16,525 bases of DNA from QNES01 sp023143415 (GCA_030632725.1 DAOVUF010000076.1:1-16525); one strand, 5' to 3'; positions 9,415-16,330 are shown, counted from the stretch's first letter. A program made the numbers and translations. The notes: a model not told the origin generated them from the letters alone.

Positions 9415-9589
9415 ATGCGAATTAAGAGTTAAAATATAGGAGTCCAACGCTTCAGCTTTGGGCGGACTGACAAAGCTAAAGCGTTTTCGAGGTTTAAGTT
9501 TTTCTTCAAAAAACTTAAACCTTGAACTCCAAATCACAAAGCTAAAGCGTTGTACTCCATTTAAAAAAAATTCAACTCTTAATTCGCAT
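9415..9589. repeat. Composite inverted repeat (ATGCGAATTAAGAGTT ends, GGAGTCCAACGC core)
   Basis: Outer 16-bp arms at 9415-9430 and 9574-9589 are perfectly inverted. Inside, the GGAGTCCAACGCTTCAGC arm (9439-9460) pairs with the CAAAGCTAAAGCGTTGTACTCC arm (about 9538-9559) with two mismatches. A TTCGAGG hairpin interrupts an internal arm at 9486-9526. Repeat-derived ORFs on the minus strand here are not genes. The same compound sequence recurs at 12109-12376, on the other side of the cyclase gene. Confidence 0.85.
9486..9526. repeat. Hairpin of the TTCGAGG family (TTTAAG variant) inserted in another repeat
   Basis: TTCGAGGTTTAAG pairs with CTTAAACCTTGAA. Its right end is CCTTGAA rather than CCTCGAA. 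The hairpin-free version of the flanking repeat at 12791-12812 reads GCGTTGAACTCC, so the deviant TTGAA may come from the target. Confidence 0.88.
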
Positions 9590-9602
9590 TCATCATTCAC
9601 CA

Positions 9603-9643
9603 TTCGAGGTTTCAGTTTTTCTTCAAAAAACTGAAACCTCGAA
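9603..9643. repeat. Hairpin of the TTCGAGG family (TTTCAG variant)
   Basis: TTCGAGGTTTCAG pairs perfectly with CTGAAACCTCGAA around TTTTTCTTCAAAAA. Heptamer units (ATTCATC, ATTCACC) flank it on both sides. Confidence 0.9.
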
Positions 9644-9712
9644 ACCGTTAAACACATTCACCATTAAACACATTCATCATTCACCATTCATCATTCACCA
9701 TTCACCATTAAA
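9644..9712 (-). repeat. Reverse-orientation heptamer array upstream of the cyclase gene
   Basis: ATTCACC, ATTCATC and ATTAAAC units run almost to the start codon at 9724. The ribosome-binding region is therefore repeat-derived, and no clear Shine-Dalgarno site is visible. Confidence 0.85.
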
Positions 9713-9723
9713 TAAATATCATC

Positions 9724-12099
9724 ATGTTAAAACGCTTTCTGACAACCAGCTTATTATTATTGTTACCTATATTTGCTATTGGTATAACTATTTATTACCA
9801 AAGCATGATTAATAACCGAACGTTTTTGGAAATTCAATCCGTTGCCAGCTTAAAAGGGCAAAATGAACAAATTATCAACGAATTCACTCATATCGTCTCT
9901 GATTTAATGTTCTTAGCCGAACAACAACAATTAAAAACCTTTCTTGAGAAAGGCGGAGAGCATTGGCAGATTTTAGCCGAAGAATATCGCAAATTCTCTG
10001 CCCTAAAAAAGCTTTATGATCAAATTCGTTTTTTAGATGAGACGGGAATGGAAGTAGTGCGCATTAATTTTAATGCAGACGATTCCTCTATTGTTCCTCG
10101 CTCTAAACTTCAATCGAAAGGAAAACGGTATTACTTTCTGGATACTTTTGTATTAGAGCAAGGAAAAGTGTTTATTTCTCCGTTTGACTTAAACATTGAA
10201 AAGGGAGAGATAGAACACCCTTTGAAGCCGATGATCCGTTTTGGAACCCCTGTATTTGATAGTGCGGGAAGAAAACAGGGTATCATATTGCTTAACTATC
10301 TTGGCGCAAATCTACTGAAAAAAATGGAGCAAAAGGTTAAGAATGCTTCCGAATACATCATGGTTCTTAATGCTGCTGGATTTTGGCTCAAGGGAATCAC
10401 TTCTGAAGACGAATGGGGATTTATGTATAAAGATGGCGGTTTTAAAACCTTTGGAAATCGTTTTTCAGAAGAATGGCAACAGATCGTTCAAAAAGAATCC
10501 GGTCAATTTTATACGAAAAATGGTTTATTCACCTTCTCCACCATTTATCCCCTTTTAGAAGTTCAAGAAACAAGCAAAGACGCACAATATGCAACCCGCC
10601 TGGATTCGATAGAGGCAAAAGACTATTATTGGAAAATGGTCTCTCATATTCCCATACAAATATTACAAAAAAAATCAAGCCAAATTTTAAAAAATATGGC
10701 TCTGCCATTCATGGCATTATTTACCTTAATGATGATCATTTCTGCATTTTTAACGAAATTAAAAATGAAACATACTGAATTTCTGCAAAATATCATCAAT
10801 TCACTTAATCATCCTTTTTATGTCATCAACGCAGAGAATTATCAGATTGAATTCGCCAATGCCGCTACACGCAGGTGGAATAAAAAAATAACATGCTATG
10901 CGCTGACGCATCAGAAAAGCACACCTTGTGAAGGCATTAATAATCCTTGTCCACTTCAAGAAGTTAAAAGGACTAAAAAACATGTTGTTGTAGAACATCT
11001 TCATTTTGATGAAAATGGCGATTCCATCTATGTCGAAGTACATGGTTTTCCCATTACTGATAGTGCGGGTAATATCATTCAAATGATTGAATATTCTTTA
11101 GACATCACAGAACGCAAGCGTGTTGAAAAACAATTAATAAAGCAGAATCAAGAGCTTAGGATTAAAAATGCACAACTAGATGCTTTTACTCATCAGCTAA
11201 AACAGCAAAAAAATGAACTTCGCCTACTTAATAAGGCTTATCAACGTTTTGTCCCTTGTGAATTTTTGAAAATGTTATATAAGCCAAGCATTCTTGATGT
11301 TCAATTAGGCAACCAAGTTGAAAGAGAAATGACCGTTTTATTTGCAGACATTCGTGCATTTACCTCCATCTCTGAAAAAATGACACCGCAAGACAATTTT
11401 GACTTTATTAATGCTTATTTAAGTCGAATGGAACCGATTATTTGTCAGCATGGGGGTGTTATTGATAAATATATTGGTGATGCGATTATGGCATTGTTTC
11501 CAGTTAATGCGGATGATGCCGTGCAAGCGGCGATTAATATGTTAAAATCCTTAGCGGATTATAATCTGACTAGAGGACGTACAAAACGACCTAAAATTAA
11601 AGTGGGCATTGGCATTAATACCGGTTCATTAATGTTAGGCATTGTTGGTAGTGAAAACCGTATGGATAGTACGGTGATTTCCGATACTGTGAATTTAGCT
11701 TCTCGTATTGAAGAAATGACTAGAATATATGGTCTATCATTGTTAATCACCATGCGAACCCATGAAAAATTAAAAGATTTTTCACAATATAACATGCGTC
11801 TCGTTGACACCGTGAAAGTAAAAGGAAAAGATGAAGTCGTGACCGTTTATGGGGTGTTTGATGGCGATTCTCCCGAAATGATTACTTTGAAGAACAAAAC
11901 ATTGCCTTATTTTAATAAAGGAATAATACTTTATCAGAAGAAAGCATTTAAAGAAGCAAAAACGCTCTTTGAAAAAGTCTTGCAAGCAAACAAGGATGAT
12001 AAGGTGGCACAGCTCTATTTGGAACGCTGTGAAAATTTTCAAAAAAATGGCGTTCCAGACGATTGGGAAGGCATTGAAGTTTTTGAGAATAAATGCTAA
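9724..12099 (+). CDS. Membrane-bound Cache-PAS class III nucleotide cyclase (predicted adenylate cyclase)
   Basis: This 791-residue protein has TM1 at about 5-26 and TM2 at about 325-345, with a roughly 300-residue external region between them. I read that region as a double-Cache-type sensor (FLDETGMEVVRINF, then PLKPMIRFGTPVFD). A PAS domain (about 350-470) follows directly without a HAMP and carries three closely spaced cysteines, C391, C402 and C409 (CYALTH...PCEG...PCPL), which could bind metal or sense redox state (inference). After a coiled linker the class III catalytic domain (about 525-720) has both metal-binding aspartates, D542 (FADIRAFT) and D586 (IGDAIMALF), and the transition-state pair N657/R661 (VNLASR). 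The substrate-selecting positions are K582 and T650, the Lys/Thr pair typical of CyaB1-type bacterial adenylate cyclases, so ATP to cAMP is predicted. A TPR-like C-terminal tail (about 735-791) is common in this family. Copies of one composite repeat lie on both sides of the gene. Confidence 0.93.
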   Translation: MLKRFLTTSLLLLLPIFAIGITIYYQSMINNRTFLEIQSVASLKGQNEQIINEFTHIVSDLMFLAEQQQLKTFLEKGGEHWQILAEEYRKFSALKKLYDQIRFLDETGMEVVRINFNADDSSIVPRSKLQSKGKRYYFLDTFVLEQGKVFISPFDLNIEKGEIEHPLKPMIRFGTPVFDSAGRKQGIILLNYLGANLLKKMEQKVKNASEYIMVLNAAGFWLKGITSEDEWGFMYKDGGFKTFGNRFSEEWQQIVQKESGQFYTKNGLFTFSTIYPLLEVQETSKDAQYATRLDSIEAKDYYWKMVSHIPIQILQKKSSQILKNMALPFMALFTLMMIISAFLTKLKMKHTEFLQNIINSLNHPFYVINAENYQIEFANAATRRWNKKITCYALTHQKSTPCEGINNPCPLQEVKRTKKHVVVEHLHFDENGDSIYVEVHGFPITDSAGNIIQMIEYSLDITERKRVEKQLIKQNQELRIKNAQLDAFTHQLKQQKNELRLLNKAYQRFVPCEFLKMLYKPSILDVQLGNQVEREMTVLFADIRAFTSISEKMTPQDNFDFINAYLSRMEPIICQHGGVIDKYIGDAIMALFPVNADDAVQAAINMLKSLADYNLTRGRTKRPKIKVGIGINTGSLMLGIVGSENRMDSTVISDTVNLASRIEEMTRIYGLSLLITMRTHEKLKDFSQYNMRLVDTVKVKGKDEVVTVYGVFDGDSPEMITLKNKTLPYFNKGIILYQKKAFKEAKTLFEKVLQANKDDKVAQLYLERCENFQKNGVPDDWEGIEVFENKC

Positions 12100-12108
12100 A
12101 AACGAAAA

Positions 12109-12376
12109 ATGCGAATTAAGAGTTAAAATAGGAGTCCAACGCTTCAGCTTTGGGAACAGATTTACAAAGCTAAAGCGTTGTACTCCAAGCTAAAGCGTTG
12201 AGCAGAGAAAATGGAGTCCAACGCTTCAGCTTTGGGAACAGATTTACAAAGCCAAAGCGTTGTACTCCAAGCTAAAGCGTTGACCAGAGAAAATGGAGTC
12301 CAACGCTTCAGCTTTGGGAACAGATTTACAAAGCTAAAGCGTTGTACTCCAAGCTAAAGCGTTGTATTCCATTTTT
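12109..12376 (+). repeat. Three tandem 82-bp repeats of the GGAGTCCAACGC family
   Basis: Units start at 12131, 12213 and 12295 and are nearly identical. Each contains a near-perfect hairpin (GGAGTCCAACGCTTCAGC against CAAAGCTAAAGCGTTGTACTCC) plus an extra half-arm AAGCTAAAGCGTTG. The 5' leader ATGCGAATTAAGAGTT at 12109-12124 is shared with 9415-9430. Units are contiguous without unique spacers, so this is not a CRISPR array. It lies between the convergent cyclase and antitoxin genes, so the hairpins could end transcription from both sides. Confidence 0.92.
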
Positions 12377-12383
12377 AAAGATT

Positions 12384-12716
12384 TTAAGCAGGCAAATAAC
12401 TGAATTGTGATGTTAAAGGTACTATTGGCCTAATTTTGTCTAATTGGTTTGCTTTTTTTCCATGCAAAATATGCCAAATATCCCATTTCATTTGACCATT
12501 GAGCCATAATTCTGGTGAAGTTTGGAATAATCGAGAGAGACGTAATGCCATGTCTGTACTAATACTTTGTTGTGCTTTGATGATGGCATCAATTTGTTCA
12601 ACCGAAAGTTCTATCTTTTCAGCAAGTTCAGTAGTTGTTATGTGATAATGCATTAGAAATTCTTCTTGTAAAATTTCACCCGGATGAATGGGTGGTTGGT
12701 TAATTGGCATTCTCAT
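12384..12716 (-). CDS. higA: HigA-type (XRE family) antitoxin, no toxin partner visible
   Basis: This 110-residue DNA-binding protein of the HigA/VapI addiction-module family normally binds HigB toxin and represses its own operon. PPIHPGEILQEEFL at the N terminus is the family signature. A helix-turn-helix follows (ITTTELAEKIELSVEQIDAII), then ISTDMALRLSRLFQTSPELWLN, also typical. The start at 12716 is supported by AGAGGA 8 bases upstream on the minus strand. The higB toxin normally precedes higA, but only about 33 bases separate the start from a repeat (12750-12866), and no toxin ORF or remnant is seen up to the diguanylate cyclase gene. Repeats of one family in the same orientation flank the gene, which suggests that it arrived or was trimmed through repeat recombination. 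It may be a solitary regulator. Confidence 0.9.
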   Translation of the reverse strand: MRMPINQPPIHPGEILQEEFLMHYHITTTELAEKIELSVEQIDAIIKAQQSISTDMALRLSRLFQTSPELWLNGQMKWDIWHILHGKKANQLDKIRPIVPLTSQFSYLPA

Positions 12717-12749
12717 AGGCTAATCCTCTTTCTGTTTTCTCTAAAAAAT

Positions 12750-12866
12750 GGAGTCCAACGCTTCAGCTTTGGGCGTTTTTTGACAGATTGACAAAGCTAA
12801 AGCGTTGAACTCCAAGACAAAGCTAAAGCGTTGTACTCCAAGACAAAGCTAAAGCGTTGTACTCCA
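12750..12866 (+). repeat. GGAGTCCAACGC-family repeat with duplicated right arm
   Basis: A left arm GGAGTCCAACGCTTCAGC is followed by three right arms (CAAAGCTAAAGCGTTG with AACTCC or TACTCC endings), at about 12791, 12813 and 12843. It lies upstream of the antitoxin gene, so any promoter for that gene must lie in it or in the short gap 12717-12749. Confidence 0.88.
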
Positions 12867-12876
12867 TTTTCAAAAA

Positions 12877-12921
12877 AATTCAAAAAACTTAAACCTCGAA
12901 AATCATTCACCATTCACCATT
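12877..12921 (-). repeat. Half hairpin plus reverse heptamers downstream of the diguanylate cyclase
   Basis: TTCAAAAAACTTAAACCTCGAA is a lone right arm of a TTCGAGG-family hairpin. CATTCACCATTCACC heptamers follow. On the coding strand of the diguanylate cyclase these are forward GAATGGT units beginning about five bases after its stop codon. Confidence 0.75.
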
Positions 12922-12925
12922 AAAA

Positions 12926-14596
12926 CTATAACATTTTCAAAACAATACGATTTCTTCCTTGTGCTTTAGCTTCATAAAGAGCATCATCAGCCGTTTTAAT
13001 CAAAATTTCTGGTGAAATCGTATGAAGTGGTATCGTGCAAGAAATGCCAATACTCAAAGTAACAAATTTATTCACCTCAGATTTAGCATGGACAATATTA
13101 AGTTCCTCAAGATTTTTTTGTATGATAGTAGCTATATTAAAAGCCCCTTCTGCCTCTGTATTGGGCAAAATAACGGCAAATTCTTCACCGCCATAACGCG
13201 CTACTAAATCGGAAACACGGCGAGCAGCATTATTCAGAACGAGGGCAATCTGTTGTAAACAAGCATCACCGGCTTGATGTCCATAAGTATCATTATAATG
13301 TTTAAAATAGTCAATGTCACAAAAAATAAAAGAAAGTGGTTTTTGCTCTCGTGCCATCCGTTTGCATTCTATCGTCAAACATTGATTTAATCGGCGGCGA
13401 TTTGCAATTTGAGTTAATTCGTCTATGATAGCCATTCGTTCCAATTCTTTATTTGCCTTTTCTAACGCAGCCTCTGCGCGTTGACGATCTTTAATCTCTT
13501 GTTGTAACTGCTCATTTTTTTTTTCTATTTCTCCCTTCATTTGCAAAGCCACATTTTTAGCTTCTCGCTCTTGAGCAAACATCAGCTTATCAGCTTCAGC
13601 CTGTTTGCGTTCAGTCAGATCATAAATAGCTATCAATAATACTTTTTCATGTTTAAAAATGATCGGCTGAACAAAAAGTGTTGCACATAATGGCGTATTA
13701 TCAATTTTTTTCATTTTCAGTTCATAATTACGAACACATCCCTTTTGATTAAAAACTTCCAATAATTTTTCGTGAACGGTAGCGTTAAGATAGAAATCGG
13801 TTATGCGAGAATCCATAATTTGGCTGATGGAAAAACCAAACAGGAGAGTCGTTTGGAGATTAGCATATAAAATAGAACCGTCAGTAGGGCGAATAATCAT
13901 CAATGGTACCGGTGTTGTTTCCGCAATGACTCGAAATCGCTCTTCGCTCTCCTGAAGTGCTTTGGTAAATTGTTCCCGCTCCGCTTCTGCCCGTTTATGC
14001 TCAGTGATGTCTTGAAAAGCGGTAATAGCATAAGCAATATTATCCTCTTCATCAAAAATAGGAGTCCCCCAAATTTCTATTGGAATCACCCGCTCCTTTT
14101 GAAAAATCTCCATATCATCTACGCTAGATGTTTTACCCTTTAAAGCCTGCACTATAGGATGACGCTCTTTGGGATATAACTGTGCAGTGCCTGCAAGATA
14201 AGTTTGATAAACTTCAGGCTCTTCATCGGAAGACTGTACAATATTTTTGCCGAGTATTTCTTGTGCTTTTTTATTGGCATAATAGGGTTTGCCTTTCGCA
14301 TCAACCACAAAGACTCCGACAGAAACCGCTTCTAGGAATTGAGCCAATTTTTTTTCACTGGCATATACCGCACTAATTGCTTTATTTTGCAGCCATTCAG
14401 CGAGATCAGTTAATCGATTCTGCTGTTTATCGCTCAAGGTAACAAGTAATCTAGTTTGCCTGAGCAGTTTATTATAATTATTAAGTAATTGTTCATATTC
14501 TTTTTGACAAGATACGTTTTGAGCTTTCAACTCCTTTAACACTTGAGTTGCTTTTCTCTGTACTGTTTCTTCGTTATGAAATAAGGTTTTTTTCAT
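12926..14596 (-). CDS. PAS-PAS-GGDEF diguanylate cyclase
   Basis: This 556-residue protein is predicted to make c-di-GMP from two GTP in the cytosol. It has an N-terminal coiled region (1-83), PAS1 (about 84-205, ending DITEHKRAEAE), PAS2 (about 215-332, ending DLTERKQAEAD), a second coiled coil, and a GGDEF domain (about 395-556). The active-site loop is GGEEF at 469-473. The metal-site segment DIDYFKHYNDTYGHQAGD is intact. An RxxD inhibitory site, R460-V-S-D463, lies exactly five residues before GGEEF, so product inhibition is expected. No EAL domain or TM segment is present. PAS1 resembles the PAS of the REC-PAS-histidine kinase at 7636-9390 over more than 70 residues (AGT-QLYP, ALKG, VDD-EI, VIPIE-WGTPI). 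A relict of a PAS2-like sequence lies immediately upstream. A weak GAG about 8 bases before the ATG is the only ribosome-site candidate. Confidence 0.93.
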   Translation of the reverse strand: MKKTLFHNEETVQRKATQVLKELKAQNVSCQKEYEQLLNNYNKLLRQTRLLVTLSDKQQNRLTDLAEWLQNKAISAVYASEKKLAQFLEAVSVGVFVVDAKGKPYYANKKAQEILGKNIVQSSDEEPEVYQTYLAGTAQLYPKERHPIVQALKGKTSSVDDMEIFQKERVIPIEIWGTPIFDEEDNIAYAITAFQDITEHKRAEAEREQFTKALQESEERFRVIAETTPVPLMIIRPTDGSILYANLQTTLLFGFSISQIMDSRITDFYLNATVHEKLLEVFNQKGCVRNYELKMKKIDNTPLCATLFVQPIIFKHEKVLLIAIYDLTERKQAEADKLMFAQEREAKNVALQMKGEIEKKNEQLQQEIKDRQRAEAALEKANKELERMAIIDELTQIANRRRLNQCLTIECKRMAREQKPLSFIFCDIDYFKHYNDTYGHQAGDACLQQIALVLNNAARRVSDLVARYGGEEFAVILPNTEAEGAFNIATIIQKNLEELNIVHAKSEVNKFVTLSIGISCTIPLHTISPEILIKTADDALYEAKAQGRNRIVLKML

Positions 14597-14606
14597 CAGT
14601 TCTCAA

Positions 14607-14702
14607 TTATTTGTTAATCATCAATGGTACCGGTGTCATAATAACTCGAAATTGCTCTTCGCTCTCCTCAAGTGCTTTGGCAAATGAAATCAGCTTTTCC
14701 CA
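14607..14702 (-). pseudogene. Relict PAS-domain fragment upstream of the diguanylate cyclase
   Basis: On the minus strand a short frame without an ATG reads WEKLISFAKALEESEEQF, then RVIMTPVPLMINK and a stop. It parallels the start of PAS2 in the adjacent gene (FTKALQESEERFRVIAETTPVPLMI) with four residues missing and several substitutions. The DNA similarity (14615-14690 versus about 13894-13976) is clear but imperfect, so this is an old or paralogous duplication. It probably forms the leader of the diguanylate cyclase mRNA now. Confidence 0.75.
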
Positions 14703-14790
14703 TCAAATTTCTCCAAATTTGGTTTAAAATTGAAATTTTTTTATTATAAACCTATTTTGTACTTTATACAATAGCTCAATACGATAATTC

Positions 14791-14891
14791 CAGGGTTTTG
14801 TCAAAGTCCGATATAAGTTATAAATGAAATTCAGTATCCAATTGACCATTAAAATAATCAATAAGTTAATTTCAACTTTGACAAAGCCCTG
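14791..14891. repeat. 101-bp MITE-like sequence with 17-bp inverted ends
   Basis: CAGGGTTTTGTCAAAGT (14791-14807) and ACTTTGACAAAGCCCTG (14875-14891) are inverted with one mismatch. The AT-rich interior has no ORF. No target duplication is obvious. The ends resemble insertion-sequence termini in style, but I cannot name the parent element. Confidence 0.65.
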
Positions 14892-15095
14892 CGCTCAGTT
14901 TTAAACATTGAGCCTTTGTACAGGAAAATTGAAATTTGAGATTGCGCGTGGGGACGGTGAAAATTCGTTTAACAAAAAGTTGAACCCTAATTCTATAAAA
15001 ACTCAAATCTAGCTACAATAAGGGGGCAATCGGATTGACTATTTATAAGATTGTTAGTTTTTGACGAATTTAAATTCAAGGCTTAGAAATTATCT
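14892..15095. other. Intergenic leader of the exonuclease gene, nothing specific recognised
   Basis: About 200 bases with no ORF, hairpin-family member or heptamer array. TTGACT at 15035 has no good -10 partner. A lone TACAAT occurs at 15014. I do not call a promoter. Confidence 0.5.
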
Positions 15096-15884
15096 ATGAA
15101 TATATTGGTTTTTGATATTGAAACTATCCCTGATATTGAAATGGGGCGGCGTTTATATGGTAAACATAGCGAAATGGAAAAAATCAGCGATGAAGAAGTC
15201 GCTCGCATAATGTTTCAGCAACGCCATCAGGAAACAGATGGAAAAACTGAGGTTATCCGCCATCATCTACAAAAGGTGATCGCTATTTCAGCAGTCTTGC
15301 GGACTGGCGAAAAGCTAAAAGTCGATTCTCTTGGTACAATCGACTCTTTGGAAATAGAAATTATTCAACTGTTTTTTAAAACAATACAGCATTACAACAC
15401 GCCCATGTTAATCTCCTGGAATGGTGGCGGCTTCGATTTACCTGTGTTGCATTATCGCGCACTCAAACACGGCATTACTGCTGAACGTTATTGGAATACA
15501 GAGAGCAATTTTCGTTATAATAATTATCTCAATCGTTTCCATGAACGTCATACCGATTTAATGGACGTATTAGCGGCTTATCAACCCCGTGCTTATGCAC
15601 CATTAGATGAAATCGCTACTCTGCTAGAATTACCAGGTAAACTCGGCATGAGCGGTGATAAAGTATGGGAAACTTATCAACAAGAAGAGGGGATTCAAAA
15701 AATTCGGAATTATTGTGAAACCGATGTTTTGAATACCTATTTAATTTTTCTACGTTTTCAATTAATGCGTGGACATTTAAATCAATCGGCTTATGCACAA
15801 GAATGTCAACAAGTGCGTGAACTGTTAACGGATGAAAAGGAAAAACCTCACTTTCAAGAATTTCTAAAGGCTTGGATAAGTTAA
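15096..15884 (+). CDS. PolB-like 3'-5' exonuclease (DEDDy type)
   Basis: This 262-residue protein is predicted to be a DnaQ-superfamily 3'-5' exonuclease of the group related to the proofreading domain of B-family polymerases, standing alone without a polymerase domain. Exo I is at the very N terminus (VFDIET, D7 and E9). Exo II is SWNGGGFDLPVL with D114. Exo III is NYCETDVLNT with Y206 and D210, the DEDDy arrangement. All four acidic metal ligands and the tyrosine are present, so activity is expected. Length fits the stand-alone family. The substrate is unknown; DNA repair or replication roles are usual guesses. The gene shows no functional link to the signalling genes and is separated from them by more than 400 bases. 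The start is fixed by Exo I lying at residue 7. Only a weak AAGG about 14 bases upstream is seen. The stop codon touches a heptamer array. Confidence 0.93.
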   Translation: MNILVFDIETIPDIEMGRRLYGKHSEMEKISDEEVARIMFQQRHQETDGKTEVIRHHLQKVIAISAVLRTGEKLKVDSLGTIDSLEIEIIQLFFKTIQHYNTPMLISWNGGGFDLPVLHYRALKHGITAERYWNTESNFRYNNYLNRFHERHTDLMDVLAAYQPRAYAPLDEIATLLELPGKLGMSGDKVWETYQQEEGIQKIRNYCETDVLNTYLIFLRFQLMRGHLNQSAYAQECQQVRELLTDEKEKPHFQEFLKAWIS

Positions 15885-15910
15885 TTATGAATTATGAATT
15901 ATGAATTATG
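15883..15910 (+). repeat. Four AATTATG heptamers at the exonuclease stop codon
   Basis: Four exact AATTATG units begin within the TAA stop codon and decay into AATTAAATTGTGAATT. Confidence 0.9.
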
Positions 15911-15940
15911 AATTAAATTGTGAATTTTGTTTTTTTTGAT

Positions 15941-15958
15941 TTCGAGGCAAAAGTCTTG
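15941..15958. repeat. Lone left arm of a TTCGAGG-family hairpin
   Basis: TTCGAGGCAAAAGTCTTG keeps the outer end of the family, but no matching right arm follows. This is probably a truncated copy. Confidence 0.55.
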
Positions 15959-16059
15959 CATTTTTATTTTTGTTGCGTTAGAGTATCACTTTTAAAGTGA
16001 ATGCGATGGCAAGTTTGTAATGCGACTTTCATAAAAAACCATTTTAATTAAAAAGATTG

Positions 16060-16088
16060 TTGACATTCCATAAATCTTTCGATAAAAT
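16060..16088 (+). promoter_or_regulatory. Near-consensus sigma-70 promoter
   Basis: TTGACA (16060-16065), a 17-base spacer and TAAAAT (16083-16088). The predicted start is near 16095. No ORF of useful length follows before the window end, and the 15885-16525 stretch is otherwise repeats. It may drive a small RNA or a gene beyond the edge. Confidence 0.55.
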
Positions 16089-16099
16089 TCATCAAAAGA

Positions 16100-16115
16100 A
16101 CAGATAATTATCTGT
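16100..16115. promoter_or_regulatory. Perfect 16-nt palindrome ACAGATAATTATCTGT just after the predicted promoter
   Basis: This perfect 8+8 palindrome starts about 11 bases after the -10 box. Its place suits an operator for a dimeric repressor or the first stem of a transcript. No regulator is identified. Confidence 0.5.
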
Positions 16116-16182
16116 GACGTGGGGAGCTTACCTCTTTTAAACATAACTAAATCTACTTCTGTTGTTTTGTTGGCGTTTTTTT

Positions 16183-16218
16183 TAAGGAACGTTTCGAGGT
16201 TAAGGAACGTTTCGAGGT
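16183..16218 (+). repeat. Two tandem 18-bp repeats (TAAGGAACGTTTCGAGGT)
   Basis: Units 16183-16200 and 16201-16218 are identical. The second unit includes the left end of the hairpin at 16211-16251, so the duplication copied the hairpin end together with its flank. Confidence 0.88.
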
Positions 16219-16251
16219 TTTAGTTTTTCTTCAAAAAACTAAAACCTCGAA
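16211..16251. repeat. Hairpin of the TTCGAGG family (TTTTAG variant)
   Basis: TTCGAGGTTTTAG pairs perfectly with CTAAAACCTCGAA around TTTTTCTTCAAAAA. Confidence 0.9.
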
Positions 16252-16297
16252 AATGAAATCATTTCAACAATGTTGCATCAAGGTTTAGTTAGTTTTT

Positions 16298-16330
16298 GAG
16301 GTTTCCGCTTCAAAAAACGGAAACCTCGAA
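16298..16330. repeat. Shortened TTCGAGG-family hairpin (TTTCCG variant)
   Basis: GAGGTTTCCG pairs with CGGAAACCTC. The loop has CTTCAAAAAA but lacks the usual T-run of the left arm, so this is a deletion derivative. The right end keeps CCTCGAA and the left end reads TTGAGG. Confidence 0.8.

Noticed and set aside
9406..9657. Minus-strand ORF of 83 codons
   Set aside because: It is made wholly of translated repeats (FEEKLKPR is the hairpin, GVQRFSF the GGAGTCC repeat). The same peptides appear in other repeat-spanning frames.
11969..12193. Plus-strand ORF overlapping the end of the cyclase and the repeat
   Set aside because: It is out of frame with the well-supported cyclase gene, and its end is repeat-coded.
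12131..12376. Possible CRISPR array
   Set aside because: The three 82-bp units are contiguous and lack unique spacers, and no cas genes are present.
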